Part shown: one piece after another, positions 12,423-15,973 of the stretch
Numbering within the stretch: the stretch's first letter is position 1
How the letters are laid out: the number at the start of each line of letters is the position of its first letter
Origin: Verrucomicrobiota bacterium
GTDB lineage: Bacteria; Verrucomicrobiota; Verrucomicrobiia; Opitutales; UBA953
Direction: 5' to 3'
Assembly (NCBI GenBank): GCA_005798925.1
Contig: SYID01000179.1
Coordinates: forward strand, 1-15,973
DNA length: 15,973 nucleotides
Notes under the pieces: model-generated
Told to the model about the DNA's origin: nothing
The model's input: the letters and a program-made list of their open reading frames with translations, nothing else
Databases searched by the model: none
Program-made: the position numbers and the translations under genes

Positions 12423-13364
12423 TCAGGCCGGCCGGTCCGCGGACGCCTTGCGGGCGAGCAAAGCGGCCGCGCAAAGCGACGAGAACAGCGCGGCGCCCGT
12501 CACCAGATGGACCGTGCGCACGTGCGGGTTGAGCGGGAGCCGGATGCTCACGATGCCGAGGAAGACCTGCAGGAAGACCAATCCGACCAGCGAGGCCCAG
12601 CGGGGGGTCGGAAAACCTTGCCGGGCGAGGCGGACCGCGAAGACGAGCACCGCCGTCGCGGCGACGAGCGCGCCGGCGCGGTGCAGGAAATTGACCCACC
12701 ACACCGCGCCTTCGCCGACGTCGGGGATGAAAAGGCCTTCGCCGGGGGCGCTGACCCATGCCGTGAAGTGTCCCTGTCGCATGACGGCCCCCGCCACGAT
12801 GACCGCTAACGTGAGGGCGACGGCGGTCGCGCCAGCGCGGCGCAGGGAAGCCGGAGCCGCGCCGCCAGGCCGCCGCCAGGCCGCGCTGTGCGCGAGGGCG
12901 ATCCCCGCGAGCAAGGCGAGCGTCAGCTGGGCGTTGACCGCGTGGCCGACGGCGAAGGCCACGGCCTTGAGATTTCCCTCTCCGCCGATGTTGAGGCGGT
13001 CGAGCAGCACGCGCAGCCCGCCGAGCAGCCCTTGGAGGATCACGAGGCCGAGGAGCGCATAGGAAGCAAGGCGCACCGGACGGCGCGGCTCGCGGAAGAA
13101 GTGGGCGGCCGCGAGGACGACGCAGAGCAGGCCGAGTCCGGCGGCGGCGAGGCGGTGCGAGTGCTCGGCGAACTTGTCGATCTCCGTGAGCCAGCCCGGC
13201 GGGTTGACCGAGCCGTTGGACAGCGGCCAGTCGAGGAACGCCATGCCCGCGCGGATGCTCGTCGTGAAGCCTCCGGCCTGGAGCACCAGCACCGACCAGC
13301 CCAGGGCGAGCAAGCACAGCCCGAAGAGGCGGCGATCGGGCGCGGCGGTTTCCGTCTGGCTCAT
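12423..13364 (-). CDS. ctaA: Heme A synthase
   Basis: Membrane hemoprotein (CtaA/COX15) that oxidises the C8 methyl group of heme O to a formyl group, producing heme A for aa3-type cytochrome c oxidase. The 313-residue protein is two pseudo-repeats of four transmembrane helices. The four conserved heme-ligand-type histidines are visible: H70 in KFAEHSHR (64-71), H141 in GHAVNAQ (140-146), H228 in NFLHRAG (225-231) and H286 in TVHLVTG (284-290). Glu67, next to the first histidine pair, is also conserved in the family. The ATG at 13362-13364 opens a short cytoplasmic N-terminus before the first helix (about 13-30). There is an 84-base gap after sufE that includes an inverted repeat, so ctaA-ctaB may begin its own transcript there. 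Confidence 0.95.
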   Translation of the reverse strand: MSQTETAAPDRRLFGLCLLALGWSVLVLQAGGFTTSIRAGMAFLDWPLSNGSVNPPGWLTEIDKFAEHSHRLAAAGLGLLCVVLAAAHFFREPRRPVRLASYALLGLVILQGLLGGLRVLLDRLNIGGEGNLKAVAFAVGHAVNAQLTLALLAGIALAHSAAWRRPGGAAPASLRRAGATAVALTLAVIVAGAVMRQGHFTAWVSAPGEGLFIPDVGEGAVWWVNFLHRAGALVAATAVLVFAVRLARQGFPTPRWASLVGLVFLQVFLGIVSIRLPLNPHVRTVHLVTGAALFSSLCAAALLARKASADRPA

Positions 13365-13387
13365 GGGTTCATCTCAGCCGTCCCGCC

Positions 13388-13411
13388 GTCGGGAGCAAAT
13401 CCCAACCCGAC
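13388..13411. other. Inverted repeat in the sufE-ctaA gap
   Basis: GTCGGG (13388-13393) and CCCGAC (13406-13411) are a perfect six-base inverted repeat around a 12-base loop; an alternative inner pairing GGG-CCC is possible. It lies between the sufE stop codon and the ctaA start, about 25 bases upstream of the ctaA ATG. There is no T-tract on either strand, so it is not a typical intrinsic terminator. It could be an operator, an RNA stability hairpin or chance. Confidence 0.25.
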
Positions 13412-13448
13412 TATCGCGCCGCCTCATAAGCCCGCGCGATGGGCCGCA

Positions 13449-13868
13449 TCAGCCGACTGCCGCCGCGCGGCCGAAGGCCCGGATCTTCCCGACGAGGTTG
13501 GTCAGGCCGTTCCGGCGGTTGGGCGAGAGGTGCTGCGTGATGCCGACCGCGGACAGGAAATCGGCGTCGGTCGCGGCGACTTCCGCGGGCGCGGCGCCGT
13601 CGTAGAATTCGCAGACCAGGCTCGCCACGCCCTTGGTGATGAGCGAATCGGCGTCGCAGCGGAAGCGGCAGAGGCCGTCCTCGAGCGAGGGGACCAGCCA
13701 GAGGTTCGACGTGCACCCTTCGATCAGGAAGGCGTCGAGCCTCAGGTCGGCGGGAAGGGCGGGAGCCGACTTGGCGCGATCGATCACGTATTGGAAGCGC
13801 TCGTGATGGTCGGCGAAGGGCTCGAGCTCCGCGACGAGCCGCGCCCGCCGGTCGGCGAGGGTCGTCAT
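13449..13868 (-). CDS. sufE: SufE-family sulfur acceptor for Fe-S cluster assembly
   Basis: SufE accepts persulfide sulfur from the cysteine desulfurase SufS and passes it to the scaffold. The 139-residue length is normal. The acceptor is Cys52 in IEGCTSNLWLV (49-59), equivalent to the GCxSxVW loop of E. coli SufE. DSLITKGVASLV at 74-85 and LSPNRRNGLTNLVGKI at 114-129 are the other conserved blocks. The gene begins 3 bases after the stop of the upstream TPR-like gene, so the two are probably translated together. No sufS, sufB, sufC or sufD is in view, so its desulfurase partner must be elsewhere. The related CsdE cannot be excluded from sequence alone. Confidence 0.93.
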   Translation of the reverse strand: MTTLADRRARLVAELEPFADHHERFQYVIDRAKSAPALPADLRLDAFLIEGCTSNLWLVPSLEDGLCRFRCDADSLITKGVASLVCEFYDGAAPAEVAATDADFLSAVGITQHLSPNRRNGLTNLVGKIRAFGRAAAVG

Positions 13869-13871
13869 GGC

Positions 13872-15647
13872 TCAGAAACCGTTGAGGGCCTCGGGGTCGA
13901 GGTTGCTGCGGACGAGGGAGGCGCAGGCTGCTTCGAGTTTGCGCAGGCGTTCCGGGGGGAGCTTCGATTCCGTGCGCAACCACGACACCGCCTCCTGCCA
14001 GACCGCGGGAGATGGTCGACGCATGCCGAGCAGCGCCTCGAGTTCGTCGGCCATCGCCTTGCGATTGCCATAGGCCTCGGTCTGGCCGGCCAGGATGCGA
14101 GCGGAGATGAAATCCGCGCGCAGCTGGGAATGGCGCGGGTGATTCGTCACGCCGGCCTCGAGGACGCGCACCGCCGCGTCGCCGGCCCGGATGACGCGGA
14201 GATGACGACCGACGGAGCGGTAGGCTTCCGGACCGAGGTTCTTAGCCTTGAGGAATTCCGTCAGGTAGCGGTCGCCGATGTCGCGGTCGCGCTTGGTCGC
14301 CGCCGCGTCGGGCTTCGCGCGGGCATGGTGGGCGATGCCGAGCAAGGCCTGGACGAGGGGCTCCTTGGCCTTGAAGTAGGTCCGGTCCGCCGCGGTGATC
14401 TGCTGGTACTGCGCGATCGCCTGGCCCGGGTCCGGCCCGCGCACGAGCGCTTCGAGGTGCAAGGTGCCGAACGTGGACCGTTCGAAGCCCTGCTGGTCGG
14501 CGATGATGGCGATGGCGCCGGTGAGTTCGGCATAGCCTCTTTCGGCCGCAAAGTTGGCCAGCGCCAGCATCGGCGCCGAGCTGTTCGAGTAGCGCCCGAA
14601 GATGAGCCGCAGCTGCTTGTCGAATTCCTCTTTGTTGCCCAGCCTGTCCAGGAGATGGAGTTTCTGGATCTGCGGAAACGGCGCTTTCTCATCGAGGGCG
14701 ATCCGTTCATGCGTCACGGACAGCGCCATCTTGTGCTGACCGAGCAGGATATGATAGCGAGCGAGCTGCGATAGCACCGCGTCACGGGCTTGGCCTCCGA
14801 AGGCGGAGATCTTGGATTCCAGCAGGGTGATGGATTCTTGGGTCTTGCCCCCTTCGAAGAGCGCGCGGGCCTTGAGCAGGAGACCGCTGGGATTTGACTC
14901 TAAACCACTGGCAGTGATGAGGTTGACGGCATCGGGGTACTTGCCGATCCAATAAAGCGAAGTCGCGGCGGAAAGGGAAAGCACGTCGCGCATCCCGACC
15001 GAGATATTCTTGGTATTACGCAGCAGATTCAGGCTGTCTTCGATGACTTCCTGATCCCGTTCCCGGGCTTGGAGCAGTTGGAAATACCGTTCCAAATAGT
15101 CTTTGGTGAGGGGGTCATCGACGGGAAGGAATTCGAGGCCATGTTTCAGGGTCTGGACGGCGTCATCAGTGCGACCGGCTATAGAGTGTAAGAAGTTGGC
15201 ATAGAACAATTTAGATTTGGCGCTGCCCGGATTGCAACGCACCGCCACTTGCGCGAGCCGCAGGGCGTCCTCCATTTTGCCCGCTTCCTGGGCCGCCATG
15301 CCTTCTTGGGTGAAGTAATCGGCGAGTTGATTCAGGTGCTGTTGGCGGATTTGGGTCGCGTTTTCGGGCTGATCTTCGATTTTCGAAAGGCTCAGACGGA
15401 TCAACTGCAGCAGGGTTTTGTCCTTGATGAGGTCGGCTTTGATGTAGGTCTGGCGGGCGTAGCTAAGGATGGCCTCCTTGTCTTTCGATTGGGGAAGGCC
15501 GGCCAGAATGATGATTTCCGCGTCCGAGGCGTCCTCATTCGTGACAATCGGGCCAGCCGGCGCGGCGGCCGGGGGGGTGGGCTGGCCCAGGCCGACGAGG
15601 CAGGACATGCCCAGCAGGAGAAAGAAGGGCAGGCGTGGGTTCGTCAT
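13872..15647 (-). CDS. Secreted TPR-like helical repeat protein of unknown function
   Basis: I do not recognise a named family. From the ATG at 15647 the protein is 591 residues. The N-terminus is a signal peptide: short polar start with one Arg, then PFFLLLGMSCLVGLG at 8-22, then a Pro/Ala-rich linker. A lipobox-like GMSC is present but weak, so a lipoprotein is possible. The rest is helical with TPR-like spacing, for example QEGMAAQEAGKMEDALRLAQ at 114-133, AVRCNPGSAKSKLFYANFL at 135-153, RTDDAVQTLKHGLEFLP at 159-175 and AAVRVLEAGVTNHPRHSQLR at 491-510. No catalytic motif is visible, which suggests a protein-interaction scaffold in the periplasm or at the envelope. The frame is open up to 15770, but the extension has no signal-peptide logic and crosses a hairpin; the ATG at 15662 is a second alternative. 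sufE starts 3 bases after its stop. The 5' third is visibly less GC-rich than its neighbours. Confidence 0.8.
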   Translation of the reverse strand: MTNPRLPFFLLLGMSCLVGLGQPTPPAAAPAGPIVTNEDASDAEIIILAGLPQSKDKEAILSYARQTYIKADLIKDKTLLQLIRLSLSKIEDQPENATQIRQQHLNQLADYFTQEGMAAQEAGKMEDALRLAQVAVRCNPGSAKSKLFYANFLHSIAGRTDDAVQTLKHGLEFLPVDDPLTKDYLERYFQLLQARERDQEVIEDSLNLLRNTKNISVGMRDVLSLSAATSLYWIGKYPDAVNLITASGLESNPSGLLLKARALFEGGKTQESITLLESKISAFGGQARDAVLSQLARYHILLGQHKMALSVTHERIALDEKAPFPQIQKLHLLDRLGNKEEFDKQLRLIFGRYSNSSAPMLALANFAAERGYAELTGAIAIIADQQGFERSTFGTLHLEALVRGPDPGQAIAQYQQITAADRTYFKAKEPLVQALLGIAHHARAKPDAAATKRDRDIGDRYLTEFLKAKNLGPEAYRSVGRHLRVIRAGDAAVRVLEAGVTNHPRHSQLRADFISARILAGQTEAYGNRKAMADELEALLGMRRPSPAVWQEAVSWLRTESKLPPERLRKLEAACASLVRSNLDPEALNGF

Positions 15648-15693
15648 GGGCTGAACTCTCATTATTGGCGAGGCGGAGGATAATTGTCCCGCC

Positions 15694-15724
15694 AAAAAAA
15701 GACGCGACCCCGACGGTCGGACGT
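15694..15724 (-). terminator. Intrinsic-terminator-like hairpin upstream of the TPR gene
   Basis: On the minus strand, ACG and CGACC pair with GGTCG and CGT around the five-base loop GTCGG, with a two-base bulge, giving eight mostly G-C pairs. One C follows and then seven T residues. This is the layout of a Rho-independent terminator reading leftward. It sits about 50 bases upstream of the TPR gene start, where no upstream leftward gene is visible. It could attenuate the TPR-sufE transcript, stop antisense transcription coming from rpsL, or end a small RNA. Confidence 0.5.
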
Positions 15725-15767
15725 AAGCCCTGTAAAGAAACCTTAAAATCCCCGCACTTTCCGCTTG

Positions 15768-15790
15768 CATGAGGGGCTTCGACCCCTATG
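15768..15790. promoter_or_regulatory. Hairpin in the rpsL leader / divergent spacer
   Basis: CAT, a bulged G, AGGGG, the loop CTTCGA, CCCCT and ATG form an eight-pair stem with one bulge. It lies 33 to 56 bases upstream of the rpsL ATG. If rpsL transcription starts just upstream of it, for instance from the TAAAAT at 15744-15749 (no convincing -35 seen), the hairpin would be in the 5' leader, a place where ribosomal-protein operons often carry feedback sites. No T-tract follows immediately. It could equally be a DNA operator for either direction. Confidence 0.35.
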
Positions 15791-15823
15791 CCCAAACCCT
15801 CTTTTCCCTATTTACCGAGGTCC

Positions 15824-15973
15824 ATGCCTACCATCAACCAGCTCGTCCGTAAACCGCGTGTCCAACCCAAGGCCAAGTCGAAGTCGCCTGCCTTGAACAA
15901 CTCGCCCTTCCGCCGCGGCGTCTGCGTGCAGGTCATGATCCGTACGCCGAAGAAGCCGAACTCGGCCCAACGC
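15824..15973 (+). CDS. rpsL: 30S ribosomal protein S12, N-terminal 50 residues; runs off the right edge
   Basis: S12 is a decoding-centre protein of the small ribosomal subunit. The visible part starts MPTINQLVRKPR and continues through SKSPALNNSPFRRGVCVQV to TPKKPNSAQR, the highly conserved loop. The lysine pair in TPKKPNSA is intact, the wild-type state at the position where substitutions give streptomycin resistance in other bacteria. The Shine-Dalgarno-like GAGGT at 15817-15821 is only 2 bases from the ATG, closer than usual. In most bacteria rpsG and fusA follow; here the window ends. It diverges from the TPR gene across a 176-base spacer holding the two hairpins listed separately. Confidence 0.97.
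   Translation, partial: MPTINQLVRKPRVQPKAKSKSPALNNSPFRRGVCVQVMIRTPKKPNSAQR

Noticed and set aside
12888..14774. A 628-codon plus-strand frame covering ctaA, sufE and the TPR gene on the other strand
   Set aside because: It crosses three well-supported genes and their gaps, and its translation has no recognisable domain; it is a shadow frame of GC-rich coding DNA.

Overview
The window is high-GC bacterial chromosome made almost entirely of housekeeping genes. It is densely packed: I see no stretch over about 180 bases without a gene. There is no mobile element, CRISPR array, tRNA or rRNA. The best lineage hint is a double-length UvrA (about 1840 residues, four nucleotide-binding domains). As I recall, Chlamydia carries a double-length UvrA too, so a member of the PVC superphylum, plausibly a Verrucomicrobiota/Opitutales-type aerobe, is my best guess. 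The guess rests on family knowledge and composition, not on a marker phylogeny.

Layout. At the left edge, the N-terminal half of a sigma-54-dependent response regulator runs leftward out of the window. A 154-base divergent spacer separates it from a rightward SanA/YdcF-like (DUF218) membrane-anchored protein. This spacer holds a good -24/-12 (sigma-54) promoter candidate facing the regulator and a 17-base palindrome further upstream. From about 15.65 kb down to 1.5 kb, ten genes all read leftward: a secreted TPR-like protein, sufE, ctaA (heme A synthase), ctaB (heme O synthase), 5-formyl-THF cyclo-ligase, tandem uvrA, pdxJ, acpS, a fused nnrE-nnrD, and dprA. Several junctions are only 3 to 4 bases apart, or overlap as ATGA, which points to translational coupling. 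At the right edge, rpsL (ribosomal protein S12) starts rightward and leaves the window after 50 codons. It shares a 176-base divergent spacer with the TPR gene; this spacer carries a leader hairpin and a terminator-like structure.

How the genes fit together. ctaA and ctaB form the two-step pathway heme B to heme O to heme A, which implies an aa3-type terminal oxidase and aerobic respiration. No oxidase subunit genes are in view. sufE (Fe-S assembly), pdxJ (PLP synthesis), acpS (acyl-carrier protein activation), formyl-THF cyclo-ligase (folate salvage) and nnr (NAD(P)HX repair) are cofactor-supply or metabolite-repair genes. uvrA and dprA act on DNA. The leftward run therefore looks like a genomic block of cofactor and repair genes, with no single shared pathway.

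The most interesting object is the tandem UvrA. Its two halves have lost different parts: the first keeps the insertion domain, while the second keeps the recognisable UvrB-binding signature and lacks the insertion. Two of the four ATPase cores carry unusual motif residues. I see no clearly new multi-gene system.
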